Of a stretch of 64,000 nucleotides of DNA, positions 52,712 through 64,000 are shown piece after piece. Where the stretch lies: NCBI GenBank assembly GCA_022885665.1, contig JAGQDJ010000159.1:1-64000 (forward strand), given 5' to 3'. Source of the stretch: Triops longicaudatus (taxonomy: Eukaryota; Arthropoda; Branchiopoda; Notostraca; Triopsidae). Within the stretch, counting starts at the first letter, position 1. Each line of letters starts with the position of its first letter. The position numbers were made by a program, and so were the translations under genes. The notes beneath the pieces are model-generated. The model ran no database searches. It saw only the letters and a list, made by a program, of their open reading frames with translations, and was not told where the DNA came from.

Positions 52712-55122
52712 ATGCACATAATGCAAGTTGTCAAAGACACAAGCGTGACCCTACAACGCACCCGAAATGCGTATTCTATCGAACATATTCTAGGCCACAA
52801 AACGGCCACTTTCACGGATCAGTCTCCTAAAGAAAGCGCGGAACGTGGCGCTATTGTGAACTCAAGTAATTCGCAAGACCTATTCTCTTTTGAAAACCAA
52901 CGCTCTGCGCTGAGAAAGAAACAATAGCGAGCATGCTATTCTTTTATAATGGGGAAAAGTAATTTAAACTCTTGTATCGCTTTCAGTCTGTGAATCTGGC
53001 GTGCCGGAAGACCAGGAGTCTTCCTCGAGCTCTTCGGAGTCGGAAATGAGTCATTCTGAACAAAAAGTGAAAAATACGCAAGGTTCACACCAGGAAGCCA
53101 ACGAAATCATTACTCAGGTAAGTTGTACATTTTGTTTATATCTTTATGCTTACTTAGCCGTGTTTCATATGCTAAAGTTCGTTTTATTTAAGGAATTCCC
53201 TCAATTTGATCCCGACAATGGCCGGCCCAGCCGAAAAAATCGTCGAAGTCGGACATCCTTCTCAACTTTACAGCTACACGAATTAGAAAGAGCGTTTGAA
53301 AAGACACAATACCCGGACGTGTTCACCAGGGAAGAGCTCGCCATGCGTTTAGATCTCAGCGAAGCACGCGTGCAGGTAACCTATCTCAAATCTAAGTTTA
53401 TTGCACTACACATTGGGTCGCAAGTAAAAGCCGAACGTCACACGCGGAACGTTTGAGTTACTATTAAAAAGAAAGGAGTTGTATTACAATGCATGCTTGA
53501 AAAGAAAATAGTGTCGGTTAAGCTAGGATAGTTTTCCGATTTTTTTTTTCGTGAGACGTTAAATCGCTGAATTAGATTCCATTGATATGGTTTTGCAGAC
53601 AGAGAAGTTTAATAAGTGAACGCGAGACGATTCAATTAGTGTCTATAATAGGAAGGATTATCGAGCAAAGCGTCGCTAATCATCAGCAATTGATCTCCCC
53701 TTTTCCTGCATCCGTTCAGTTCACTTTTGCTGGGCGACAAGGCCAATTTGGCGGAAGTTCATCAGTCCTTTGACAGGTCTATTGCATTGGGGAACACGCT
53801 AGCGACACGTCGATTACCCACGTTGCCTTTTGTTCCCTTCGTTAGCTCCAACGAGAGTATAATTACTATTCATTATAGCAGTTCAACTCCCATAAAATCT
53901 TCCATCCTAAAAATTGCTATTATTAGCTCCTAACACGCACTCAACTGACGAACACTTATATTTTACGTAATTCCAGCAGAAAAGTAGGAGAAAAAGAAAC
54001 ATTCAAATAAAAACTCACAAAGAGATGCACTGAAAAAGCTCGTGCCGCCTTCAATACGCTTGTTTCCGATTTGTTATCACACAGTGATGTGAAAACAGCT
54101 TTCTTGATCTCCGACTCTGATACAACACTATTATACTAAACTGAAAGACCTTCTATGCGAAAACTTCCCATCGGCCAATCGTACAGCTCACATATCAAGA
54201 TATCTTCACCGCGTCGTTATATTCTTGATACTTCTATGACAATACGTGGGGTTTCGAATAACGCGCGGTGAACCGCAAACGCTTGAGAAGTGTATAGCCT
54301 TTGTTCGGTGCACAAAGCCAGACCCCTACTATTGTTGCACGCCCATCGTATTCCGTGTCTTAATCCCAACTTGCTTGTCACTTAAATCACTTCTACTGGG
54401 CTTTTCATACTTCTATAACTCCATTTCCCTTTTCTTTTCAAGGTATGGTTCCAAAATCGACGGGCTAAATGGCGTAAACGCGAAAAATGTTTCGGCCGAA
54501 CCGACTCGCCTCCTAACCCGTCCGTTTCGCCCAATACCGGTAAATTACTTAATTTAGTAACTTTCTCACAAATTTTACATAATTGATTTCGTTTATTAAC
54601 ATAATATATCCTTTTTTTACAGCAAAGTCAAGTCCAACAATGCCATCATTGCCATATCTGTCGGTGGCTGAAAATTTCTGGAACAATTCTGCTGTCGCTG
54701 CCGCCTCGTTGCAAAATTTGGCGCACCCATTTATGCCCACGCCTCAACACCTACGCTTCTCCTATATGAATCTCCCAGGCTTTTCCCCTTACCCTCATCT
54801 TCCCTCGGCATACCCGAATATAGGATGGCCACCCAGTAAATCACATTTGAGTCTCTTGTCCCCTTACGCCGGCCGTGCTCCACCAGCTTTTTTCGCTCCG
54901 CCGGCTTATCTGCCCACTTACGCTGCTAATTGTGCTCCCCTTAATCTAGAAGTTTGCAAGAAAAGTTGTGAATCTGACAGCGAGTCCTCTCACTCCGAAC
55001 CTTTGCTTGCAGAAAGTAACGACGAAAAATTGACCAAACCTGGCGAAAACACGGAAGCACATGGAGCGGATAGGTCCCAGCTTCCGTCAAGTAGACAAAA
55101 TTCACCCTGTAGCTCAAGTTAA
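52712..55122 (+). CDS. hbn: Homeobrain-type paired-like homeobox factor
   Basis: Five exons: 52712-52865, 52987-53117, 53193-53375, 54443-54539, 54623-55122; phases agree, 354 residues. hbn is an anterior neural transcription factor. The first exon encodes an octapeptide-like YSIEHILG (21-28), which supports this exon and its splice to the Ser/Glu-rich second exon. The homeodomain (about 111-170) contains RRSRTSFSTLQLHELERAFE, TQYPDVFTREELAMRLDLSE and WFQNRRAKWRKREK; MRLDLSEARVQ together with WRKREK is the hbn type, distinct from Arx, Rx and Otp. Gln occupies position 50. The intron at 53376-54442 splits the homeodomain at 46/47, as in Rx. The C-terminal half is Pro/Ser/Ala-rich with an acidic serine stretch (SDSESSHSEP) and no OAR motif that I can see. 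Confidence 0.93.
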
Positions 55123-55197
55123 AACGGTCATTTTGTAGAACTTCATATAGTGAGCATGAATCATTCTCTTCTCATGTGTTCTGTGTACATTCGAATG

Positions 55198-55203
55198 AAT
55201 AAA
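55198..55203 (+). promoter_or_regulatory. Poly(A) signal of hbn
   Basis: AATAAA 76 nt downstream of the hbn stop codon. Confidence 0.55.
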
Positions 55204-56698
55204 TTAATCTGAACCTTGTAAACTCATATCTGTAAACAATGAATTTAAAATTACCCACAAAAAAATAACTTCCATATATATTTAATCAAATAGTATTTTC
55301 CCGGCGTTTGTTATTACGTATGTTATTAAAACGCATAAGTATTGGTCGCGTGGATGTTTTTGGCAAACATTACTTCACCTTTTTATTACCGGCGTTCTTA
55401 CAAGGCCTTAAGCGGGCAAGTCAACTCATTAGATGTTTAACCTTTATGCAAAGAAATATTCCCATTGATTGAACGGAAGCTTGCCCAGCAAATCCCTTCC
55501 GTGCACATGTGAGACACCAACAGACACAGTTATTAATACTACTCCCTGTCCATAAAGAGGAAAAGCATTAAAAGTTCGTTTAGCTCATATTGCCTTCCTT
55601 TTGGCCATCTCTCCGTACTTATGCCAGTCAGGCGCTTAATCCCTATGTTTGACAACGTTACAAATCAGCTACCAGTGGAGCTTTTCAACTCAAAGCACAG
55701 TAGGCGAATGTTGTAGGAAAATTGTATGCGGAGAAACAGACTTAGCTATGATCGACCGAGTCCGTAAAGCTTTCCACGGTTTGGCTCAGCATGTGGTATT
55801 GCTTGTTCCTCGCTAATAAAACCCGGTTACAGTATACAACCCTATATTTAAATGTGGAGTGAACTCTCGAGTACGAATACCCCCTTGTGCGCCAGTCGCA
55901 GATAGCCAGACCACCTGACGAGATGGAAGGGATGCCGACAAGTTGTTGCTGAGCTGCAAACCCAATCGAACGTGATTAATTGACTTACACCTTTACTTTG
56001 GTCAAAGGCACCCCTTTTTTCCCAAAAAGGATATGCTTACTCCACTTGCCGACACATGGACCAGAAAAGGCTGCATTCAGGGAGGTAGAAAAGGAACGCT
56101 TAAAAATTGCATTAATGCAATAAAGGAGACATCGATTTTCATTGAGGACATAAAAGACGTACCCAGTGCAAACTTCCTAAATAGCGCCATAATGCGAACA
56201 AAAGGACAACTGATATTGGTCAAAGGATACTGCTTTTCGGACAGGTTAATAAAAAGAGGGGGGAAAGGAGGAGGAAACGATGCGACACAAGGGTGGCAAC
56301 ACGGATATTTCCTTATCCAAACACAGATACCCCGTCTAAAATGAAATGGGTGTTGCGCGGGTAAAGAGAGCCAAACTCTGGGCCTTTCTCACTTATAAGA
56401 GTTTGTCACCCACATCATAGACTCCCAAGTCCCGGATATTGGTCACTTTGTTCTTGTCCACTCAAAGAGTGGCGCAAAATCTAACAAACTAACATCCTCG
56501 TTCATTAAGATAGCTAGTCCCCACCGGTTTTCGCCTCTCTCGCTTGTCTCCTTTGACGGAGCTGAATGGGTAGCCAAATTATTGGACATGAGCTCCAGGA
56601 AATTGTACTCAATCTTCCATCCGTTGTTTACATGCCTTTTGCAGGAGCTGTCAACAGAGGCAAATACGAGTTCCAATTAAACTCTCCTTTATAGGTTC
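55204..56698. other. Intergenic between convergent hbn and SLC22 gene
   Basis: 1.5 kb without a recognised gene. The open stretch at about 56033-56344 has no motifs and low-complexity Lys/Gly content, and I do not support it as a gene. Confidence 0.45.
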
Positions 56699-58880
56699 TT
56701 AGCCTAAGGACCGCGCCTCTTCCAGCGTCTCAGGCAAAGGTTTGCTCGCCGTTTCGGGAAGGAAGAAGGAAGTTAGTGCGCCAAACAAAGCCAGGAGTCC
56801 AAATACGAAATACGGCAGTGAAACATGGCCTCGACCCTAATTAGTCGTCAACGTCAAATAGGAGGAAATGTAAAGCAATTGCGATCTACCAGACTAGCTA
56901 CGTAGGGTGACGCAGTGGCCCCAATTTTCCCGACTGCTGTGCAAAGTCCCATGGTTGCACTCCGAGTTGCGGTTGGAAATAGTTCGGCCGTGTAGTTATA
57001 CACAGCGCCAAAGGATACTGTGATAAAGAACTTGCCAATGAGTGCCAATGTAAGAGTAAGTGCAGGAAAGTCTTTAGAAAGTGTTAACAAATAAGTAAGA
57101 ATTAATGCGTCAATGTAACGTTGCTTACTATGCGTTAGTCCTGCCGCACCACAACCGATTCCAGCAAGCAATAAAGAACCGGCCAAGGAAAATCGCCTGC
57201 CAATTTTGTCTAGCATGACTATACCCAAAAGATAGGACGGAATTTCTACTACTATGGAGAGCCCGTAGTTAACGTAAAAACTGCCACTTAAGTTGGCAGA
57301 CGCGAAGGAGAGACCGTAATACGCCATACAGCAAGCTAGCCTATAACACCAAGAATAGAGTTACGTGTATTTATTATTTCATTTTAATATCCTCACCATG
57401 CAAATACTATCAAGAACATACGGCGACGCAACACAGGCAAGCGAATTACATCAATTAAATTTGAATTTGGCTTAAGGTCCGCTTTTTCCTCCACGGGTTT
57501 GGAGATTGATGAAGAGGTCTGGTCCTACCCGATTATTGAAAAGAGACGACAGTAAGCATATTACACAAAGTACTTTAGGTGATCCAGGAAGGGTTGATCT
57601 TAGCAACAAGTCAGCAGGGATAACTTTTTGGTTGACCTTGGCAGCATGCAGCATAACTCCTTCCGCTTCACTTAATCTCCCTTGACTAATGAGCCATCTT
57701 ACCGATTCTGGCATAATCCTATACATGCATGAGACTTGTTAATGCAGATAACATCCAAACCAAACAGTAAATAGGCTTACCACCAATACACGAGGAAAAA
57801 CAGGTAAGGCAGCGAAATGACCAGTTGACACAGCCGCCAACTGCGAATGAAATAAGCAACCAGCCCCATGATGAGCAGCCCTACTGAAAAAACGCACTGG
57901 AGCAAGAAACCGGCCATTGTTCTGTATCTAGGTCCAACTAGCTCCACGCCTTTTTTAAGACAAAGACATTTGTGATTAAAATGTTACTCTCACTGTAATT
58001 TTGTACCTACTTATAACGAACCCCGTTTGATAAAAAGCAATGCCTCCAAATCCGGAAAAGAAACGAAAGACTCCGAAACATACATAATTTGGAGCAAATG
58101 CAGTCCCGATAGTAAATGCAGCCATCCAGGCTGTCAGTATTTGAAAACTTAGTTTTCTACCGATTCTATAAATACAATGCGACATTGTACGAAACATCAA
58201 GAATAATGGGATAAATTAAATTAGTGAAAGGAATGCTGGATCACTTGTCGCTAATGCTCCCGAATATCAAGCTGCCAAAAAAGGTTCCAGCCATGTAAAG
58301 CGAATTAGCTAACGTTTGTTTCCATTCTTCCCCACACGTAAGGCTGAACTGCACCGAACAGTTGACAAAAAACAATCTCTGAATTATGCATATACCTCAG
58401 TAACGACAGTGGTTTGAAACAAACTATCATCGAACACCCACGCATTGCAGGCTGTCGTATCCCAATCCAAGGGAATGTCGGTAGGACAATCGGATTCCGA
58501 TTCGTTGTACGGGACATATATCAAACAAGAACTAGGTTGACCATCTTCGTCCCATGGGATGGTGCTGTTAATCCATACGTCTCTGTACTTAGAAGTCTCA
58601 TTATCACAGCCCGGTACAGCACATCTATGAGTAGATCCTTTCACTTAAGTAAGGCTTTATGGATTGCTACACGCTAACTAACATTGAAGACAGTCAGGAA
58701 GAAACGGTTTTACCTATATTGTGGAATAGCGCCAGTAAAATTGTATGACATAACGGACCCTGCAGACACTATCACAGTAAGGCATACCAGTCCGTAAATA
58801 AGACGCTGATAACGACCAAATTCGCCAATATGTCCTAAAATTCTGTCATAGTCAACTGTATTTTCAGCTTTCGAAACCAT
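56699..58880 (-). CDS. SLC22-family organic ion transporter
   Basis: Ten exons: 58714-58880, 58396-58624, 58245-58348, 58011-58165, 57781-57949, 57574-57718, 57397-57524, 57129-57340, 56890-57071, 56699-56836; all phases agree, 542 residues, typical for the family. SLC22 proteins are 12-helix major-facilitator transporters of organic cations, anions or carnitine at the plasma membrane. Seen: helix 1 (RLIYGLVCLTVIVSAGSVMSYNF), then the large extracellular loop with cysteines and N-glycosylation sites (RCAVPGCDNETS...). TVVTEFSLTCGEEWKQTLANSLYMAG and the helix 2-3 motif SDKIGRK are followed by WIMPESVRWLISQGR before the large cytoplasmic loop, then YNYTAELFPTATRS and a C-terminal LPETASKPLPETLEEA. 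The substrate cannot be read from sequence. Its ATG lies 222 nt from the stop of the next minus-strand gene. Confidence 0.93.
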
Positions 58881-59102
58881 AATAACTTAAATGGAATGAC
58901 TGGGACTGCACATCAACAAAGACTATCAAAACAAGCAACAGTGATTGAGTGAAGGAAAGCGTTAAAACGTCACGAAAAAAGATTTGTATAGCATCACAAG
59001 ATAAAAATTCTTATGCCAGACTCAGCACCCATATTAAAAGATATCCTCCTTATTATCTACCAACTGATTGTATTCAATTCCGAACGCGATTATACAAAGA
59101 AG

Positions 59103-60586
59103 CTATTTGGTTTGGTTCATTTTTCCCGTTAACAAATCTTCATAATCAGATTTGAGATTCGCCCACGAAAACCGTTCAATGTCAAACTTAAGCGTAAGTC
59201 GCTGTCGCCTTGCCTCATTAGGGTGACGGCAAAGGTATTTTAACTTTTTCGTTAACTGGCAAGTTGTGTTGTACAAACACTCGGCAGGCAAAGTCTCAGG
59301 ATAAGCCAACCGGTTGGGACATAACGGTAAACATCCTTTCCAGACAGCTTCCAAACTATGCAAAGCAATTTACACACTTTTTTTATAAAAGAAAACGAAA
59401 GTAAAATCTTTTTACTACAGAAATGACCAACTCACGTGGAGACACCAAAAAATTCGTGAAAAGCAGTAGAAACTGTGACATCCGAGCAGCTTAGCACGGT
59501 TTCATATTCCAACTTGCTAGGTAAGAATCCCCAATGTGTGATCCGAGAGGCTAACTTGGTCTTAGCTTCGTCAAAAATAGAAGGAATTTCAGAAAAACAC
59601 TGGCCTAATACTGCTACCTGAAATTCCAGTCCCTCCTCAACAAGCCGGAATAAAACTTCAAAAAATACATCTGGACCTTTGTCGTGTTCCCTAAGAACAG
59701 TTTTCTGTTACTTTAAGGGCATCATCAAATATAAGTAAAATTTTGGTTTTCTTTACCAACGATGAGGCCAAACAATACGTAAAGGACCATCTTGACGCAC
59801 GGAAGCGATGGAACAAGGCTCTAGTTCCAATGGGAAATACGCGATACGGCATTTGGGCTCTATGAGCTCTCTCAACCCCTTCGGCCGATGATCAGGTTGC
59901 AATTTAAAGAATGTCTTGATCGACGATAGAAAGGTATCCCTGTTGTATTTTGAATTGAAGACAACAATGTCCGCCACAAGACTACGTACATGCAAAGAAA
60001 GACAAGTGGAAAGACACGAAGACTTAAAAGGTCTGAAGTGTTCTGAAGGTATTTCATGTGGTGTATATGCATACCAGGATAGTATTTGGTTGTACCCATA
60101 CTGGAAGTCTCTTTCTTTTCGAGCATTCTGTTCTTGTACAGGGTAAGCCAACTGGTTTTCGTGGAAATATAATATCTTAGTCAGCTTGCCCAAGTCCGGT
60201 CTAAGACTAATCAGCTCAGACAGGCAAAGAACAGAGCTTGCGAATAAAATCCTAACAAATATGTACGTTAAGACCGTGCAAGAAGCCATCAAAACGGATT
60301 ATTTGCCCATAATTATGCTGCGTAGGTATAGCTTGCGCAAAATGAAGAGCACTTGTACGGGCACGCCAATGCCATTTCTTTGCAGGCAGGGTATATAGTG
60401 AACAAGTATTTTGACACCTGAGACCTTTTGGTGAATGACGACAGATCTTACAGATCTTAGTGGTAGCGAATGACAAAACTACTTACCAGTTAACAAAGTG
60501 TCAATCAGTTGTTGATGAGATCCACCATAAAAGGGTTCTATCACAAGGAGAGATGCATCCGTACTTGTATTTGAACTTCCCGCCAT
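59103..60586 (-). CDS. QTMAN: tRNA-queuosine alpha-mannosyltransferase (GTDC1-like)
   Basis: Six exons: 60487-60586, 60307-60424, 60075-60251, 59757-59981, 59436-59690, 59103-59355; phases agree, 375 residues. This is a GT4-type glycosyltransferase orthologous to vertebrate GTDC1, shown in vertebrates to mannosylate queuosine at the wobble position of tRNA-Asp. Matches in order: LLVIEPFYGGSHQQL, YTLPAKKWHWRARTSALHF, LRPDLGKLTKILYFHENQL, ERDFQYGYNQILSCLVAD, VVFNSKYN, PDHRPKGL, IVWPHRWEHDK, HEFFGVSTLEAV and LPLCP. It is shorter than human GTDC1 (about 458 residues) mainly because a variable insert before IVWPHRW is missing. The second intron (60252-60306, 55 nt) uses a GC donor. The second-exon acceptor was set by phase; the four or so residues around that junction are the least certain part. 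Confidence 0.93.
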
Positions 60587-61229
60587 TTATTGTTATACTT
60601 CTAAATAGTTTCCAGTTAAACAAATCGACACTATCGCCGAATGCTGTGTTCTTCAAAATAATTACCTTTACGCACTGGGATTAGCTTACTCTTTAAAAAA
60701 AAAAAACGCGAGAAGACGTAGACAAAAAATTCAAACCATAAAGCACAAACCCAAACAAATCGACACGTTTTTCGGACCGAAACATCACGTGAACGACGAT
60801 CTCAGCAGTAGGTGGCGTATCTGGCTTAGCCCTATTCATATCAATGACGCAATATTGATGCTACAAACGGACAAGTTCAATACGAATGCGTCGCTTCTGC
60901 TAAACGTAAGTACATGTACTTTGAGTTAGACAATGTTTTTTTTTTCTTTTGCAAAAAAAAAAGAAGATAAAAAATAAGTACAAAATAAACCAAACACATT
61001 TGAAGCGATTTTTACAATCAGGGCAGACCAAAATGCAAGCCTTTCACTCCTCTGATTTTTACGTTTTATCAGTTTCAAAGAATGTATGTTGGTAAAGGTA
61101 ACAAACTCTAATATTGAAAACAGACTTGTATAATTTTTCTGGGTGCTTTTTTTCAGAAATGTACCAAGTCTAATCGAATTTACGCGGATAAAGAACGCAA
61201 TTGTTAATTTAATTTTTTCGCGAGCTCAG
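60587..61229. other. Intergenic upstream of QTMAN, no gene seen
   Basis: AT-rich sequence with A-runs; should include the QTMAN promoter. No TATA box is clear. Confidence 0.45.
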
Positions 61230-61643
61230 AGCGACAAGCTCAAACTTGCGAGTATAATAAAGAAACAGTAAAATTATACAGTCGGTTTATTCAGTAACTG
61301 TCAAAAGAAATATAATCTCGAGATAGAGCACTCGTTTCTTTCGAACTGTAAATGAAGAGCGAGCGTGCTCAAGAATTTTATGATAAGCGGACGAGCGAGC
61401 CCTCTCATTTTTAAAATGAATGCCCTGCAGCTTTGGCGCTCCGCACTCGCAGAAAAAGGCATTAACTCTTCTTTCCTAAAAACTCAACAAAAATAGTGAA
61501 TAGTTACTGAAAATAAATAAAAACTCGAAGGAGCAATCGAGCTCGTCGCTCATGTCAATTCGAGCGTGCTCGCGAGCAGGAAGTTCGTTGTAATGGACTC
61601 GATATATTGTTCAACGGACTCGATATAATGAAATTCTACTATA
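61230..61643 (-). mobile_element. Probable remnant of a pogo/Tigger-like DNA element
   Basis: Read on the minus strand from 61643, this begins TAGTAGAATTTCATTATATC after a TA dinucleotide and continues with two copies of TATATCGAGTCC (61616-61627, 61595-61606), then ACAACGAACTTCC. This resembles the ends of pogo/Tigger-type elements, whose terminal repeats carry serial TTATA-CGA units. The rest is unusually rich in GAGC/GCTC words for this AT-rich area, including CGAGCGTGCTC twice (61360-61370, 61561-61571). There is no transposase frame and no clear opposite terminal repeat, so it would be a non-autonomous or truncated copy. The left boundary is a guess. Confidence 0.35.
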
Positions 61644-62759
61644 GCTGTAAGTCAAGTAAATAAAAATTACGAAACCATAGTCCAATTCAAATGAAATAGG
61701 AATCAATTTAAATTTGGTATCCAATTAGACATGAGTTCTGCCTGGTTTGGCAAACAAAAAAATATAATTAATGTAAAAAATATTAGGTCAGCAATTATAA
61801 AAAATATTAGGTTAGTGACCCCTATATGAGGTGAATGTTGTGCAAAGAACATTATGAAGGGGGAACTATTCATGCTGTCGGCAATGCATTGCACGTAATC
61901 CAGAAATCAAAATCACGTCTTTTCGTAGGCGTAAGCAGTCCAATTTCAACAAACAAGACGGGACTAGATATTTTTGATAACCTGACGTTCGCTACTTGAC
62001 AGTATATAAACTTGTCAAGCTAGTTTGGCAATAACAGGTATGAAACTTTTACAACGGTCCTGGCCTTTGCTGGCGATCGATTTTATTAAATGTTTCATAA
62101 CGTTTCATGTACCAGATTCTACAACAGTGGAGCGCAATCATTCATCCCTACGTGTGTTAATAACCGCTGCTTTAATAGCTTAGAAAATATAACTGTAGTA
62201 TGGATCCAAACAAGAATGTTAAGAATCTTAAAATACTATAGGGAAAGTTCAAATATTTTATCGTAAAATGCTAATACACGATACACCAATAGGCGAAAGA
62301 CTATGTTGTTTTTTTTATTATTTCTTTTTTTTTTAAAAAAAAAGAAAGAAAGGCAATGGCCATAACCACGCAGAATGTACCCAGACTCGTCGATGGAGAA
62401 TTTTAGCGTTCAGTGAAGTATGTATTTTCGTGTCATGTAAGTAACTGTAAAAGACAAAGTAAATTTTAAAAAATCCTTTTACAAGAATGCAAAACATAAG
62501 GTGAAAAACGAACATATGCAAGGCCCCCTTGTCCTAAATCTGGCATGAGACCCTTTGACGTTCAGCCGCATCATAGGTTACTTCTTTCCTTCGCAAGACA
62601 ATTTCATATACGTTTGCCGCATTCACACATAACATAGGAAAAAATAAAAGATGCCGTTAACCGGGCAACACAGTACTACATTATCAGATAATCAACGCCA
62701 TTTTGAAGTAGTTACAGTACAAAAAATCAATTCAATTCGAAACTATAACAGCATCCATA
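61644..62759. other. Intergenic, no gene seen
   Basis: AT-rich sequence downstream of UBE2Q, with a T10-A9 palindrome at about 62325-62345. No exon or RNA gene is supported. Confidence 0.45.
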
Positions 62760-64000
62760 TTAACCATCCTCCTTGGGAGGCGTAAACCAGCCTATAAATT
62801 AATTTTTCATGAGTACAAAACGTAGGACTACTTAACAGAATTACCGTTCTTTTCGTGTATCTGGACCAAGGATTTGAAGGATTGTTGAGCTCTTGCTAAG
62901 CTGTACTGACCCTGCTTACATAAATCGATTGTTAAAATAAAGACTACTATGGCAACACTGAAAACCTTACTTTCGTAGCGCCGAATTGAATCCGTGCTTT
63001 GCCCTTCACTAAAGTAGCGGCAATTTGCATAATGAGAGCTTCTACTGTGTAAGCTGAACTCCAGCCTTGCTTAGTAAGCAGTTCCATGCATATGGCTCCA
63101 CCCACTAACACGTAACCCCCTTGTATCATAGGATAAACGACTCGCACGAATGGAGGTTCAAACGGATATTGCTCCTACAAAGAAAATGACGGCTTTAACT
63201 TTCCCATAACGAAATTGCTCATTACCTTAAAGAGAATGTTCAACATTATATAATCTTTGCCCTCTTTTTCCTTTAACAAAATGAGGTCACTATGAAGAGG
63301 CGAATCGGAATCTACTGTCATCAGCCTGACGTTCCATTCGTACAAACTGTCATTCATAAGCTCGACGCTGTAAATACCTGTAAAAGTTATACCAATGAAT
63401 ATCACAACAATACGCCCTTTTTGCAGTTGCTGCCTGGATTGTTACCTTTCTTGAAACTATCAGATCGGTAAATATCACGTAATTCTTTCATTAACCTATC
63501 GGTCGCTTGGACAGAGCCAGAAACAGAGCCCTTCAAATAGTCTTGGCGTTGATTTTGTCTGAGTCTCTCCAAGGTAGCAAAGTGCTCCGTACCTATGTCC
63601 TCTTCCTGGAAACCAGAGAAGGAAACATCATTAGAACCCTCTTGAAATGCGGAAAGGAAAGTCGTACCTTTTCTTTGTTGCTAGGAGTGGCATCCTCCAT
63701 TTCAATGTGTAACTCCTCGTCAACGTCTTCCAACTCGTCGTCGTCGCTATCCTCCACTTCCATGCCGGCGTCATCGTCCACATTCAAATCTGGCGATCGC
63801 GAAATGGCACCACGATCACTCCACGAACCAGCTGAACCCGAAGAACCTTCGCCTTGTTCAGAACCATGTCCTGTAAGAGTTTACAACTGGGCCATGAACG
63901 ACAATATATCATTATGCCATCATTCGTACCTGAACTTGAAGCATAACCCTGAGAAGTTTCTCCTTCACCAGATCTGGAGGAGGAAGTTGGCCACGGCAAG
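62760..64000 (-). CDS. UBE2Q: Ubiquitin-conjugating enzyme E2 Q, 5' partial
   Basis: Visible exons: 63930-64000 (cut by the window end), 63668-63870, 63446-63605, 63226-63377, 62971-63174, 62845-62911, 62760-62791; phases agree. UBE2Q proteins are E2 enzymes with an N-terminal RWD domain, which would lie beyond the window. Here we see a Ser/Gly-rich and acidic linker (MEVEDSDDDELEDVDEELH), then RLRQNQRQDYLKGSVSGSVQ, the UBC fold with SVELMNDSLYEWNVRL and SPLHSDL, and FEPPFVRVVYP. The active-site Cys is in GGAICMELLTKQGWSSAYT, followed by VKGKARIQFGATKGQYSLAR. The last 32-nt exon supplies the conserved end WFTPPKEDG. The usual HPN motif of E2s is replaced, as is normal for UBE2Q. Confidence 0.95.

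Noticed and set aside
56033..56344. 103-codon open stretch between hbn and the SLC22 gene
   Set aside because: Low-complexity Lys/Gly-rich product, no motifs, no splice support.

Overview
The window is nuclear DNA of an animal, most likely an arthropod. Genes are split by short GT-AG introns (mostly 50-120 nt), the DNA is AT-rich, and the predicted proteins are animal families. The SK potassium channel is especially close to the insect SK as I remember it, and the two homeobox genes are Rx and homeobrain. The combination of very short introns and long gene-free stretches would suit a mite or small crustacean, but I cannot place it further. I rebuilt every gene by hand from splice sites, reading-phase agreement and family motifs. 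No alignment was run.

Layout. 1-1.64 kb (+): 3' part of an M14 carboxypeptidase with B-type specificity residue (CP1). 1.72-1.84 kb: a hairpin and the tail end of a third carboxypeptidase copy. 2.77-3.33 kb (-): a small secreted Tyr-rich, Cys-Pro-Glu-tailed protein. 4.81-6.67 kb (-): a complete second carboxypeptidase (CP2) with the same exon structure, but lacking the catalytic-pocket tyrosine. 7.2-8.6 kb (+): a Mos-type kinase. 8.67-9.1 kb (-): LSM5. 9.1-24.86 kb: a long stretch in which I find no gene. 24.86-35.17 kb (+): the SK calcium-activated potassium channel, with a 6.2 kb intron. 40.0-43.74 kb (-): Rx. 52.7-55.1 kb (+): homeobrain (hbn). 56.7-58.9 kb (-): an SLC22-type transporter. 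59.1-60.6 kb (-): QTMAN/GTDC1, the tRNA-queuosine mannosyltransferase. 61.2-61.65 kb: probable remnant of a pogo/Tigger-like DNA element. 62.76-64.0 kb (-): UBE2Q, cut by the window end.

How they fit together. The most informative arrangement is Rx and hbn placed head to head across 9 kb. Together with orthopedia these form the ancient hbn-Rx-otp (HRO) homeobox cluster; otp is not visible here. The carboxypeptidase pair is an inverted duplication around the Tyr-rich gene, with a third degenerate fragment. The remaining genes are housekeeping or signalling genes with no evident shared pathway. I saw no CRISPR array, rRNA or convincing tRNA, and no wholly new system. The best leads are the HRO pair, the altered active site of CP2, the Tyr-rich secreted protein and an overlapping open frame at the SK 5' end.
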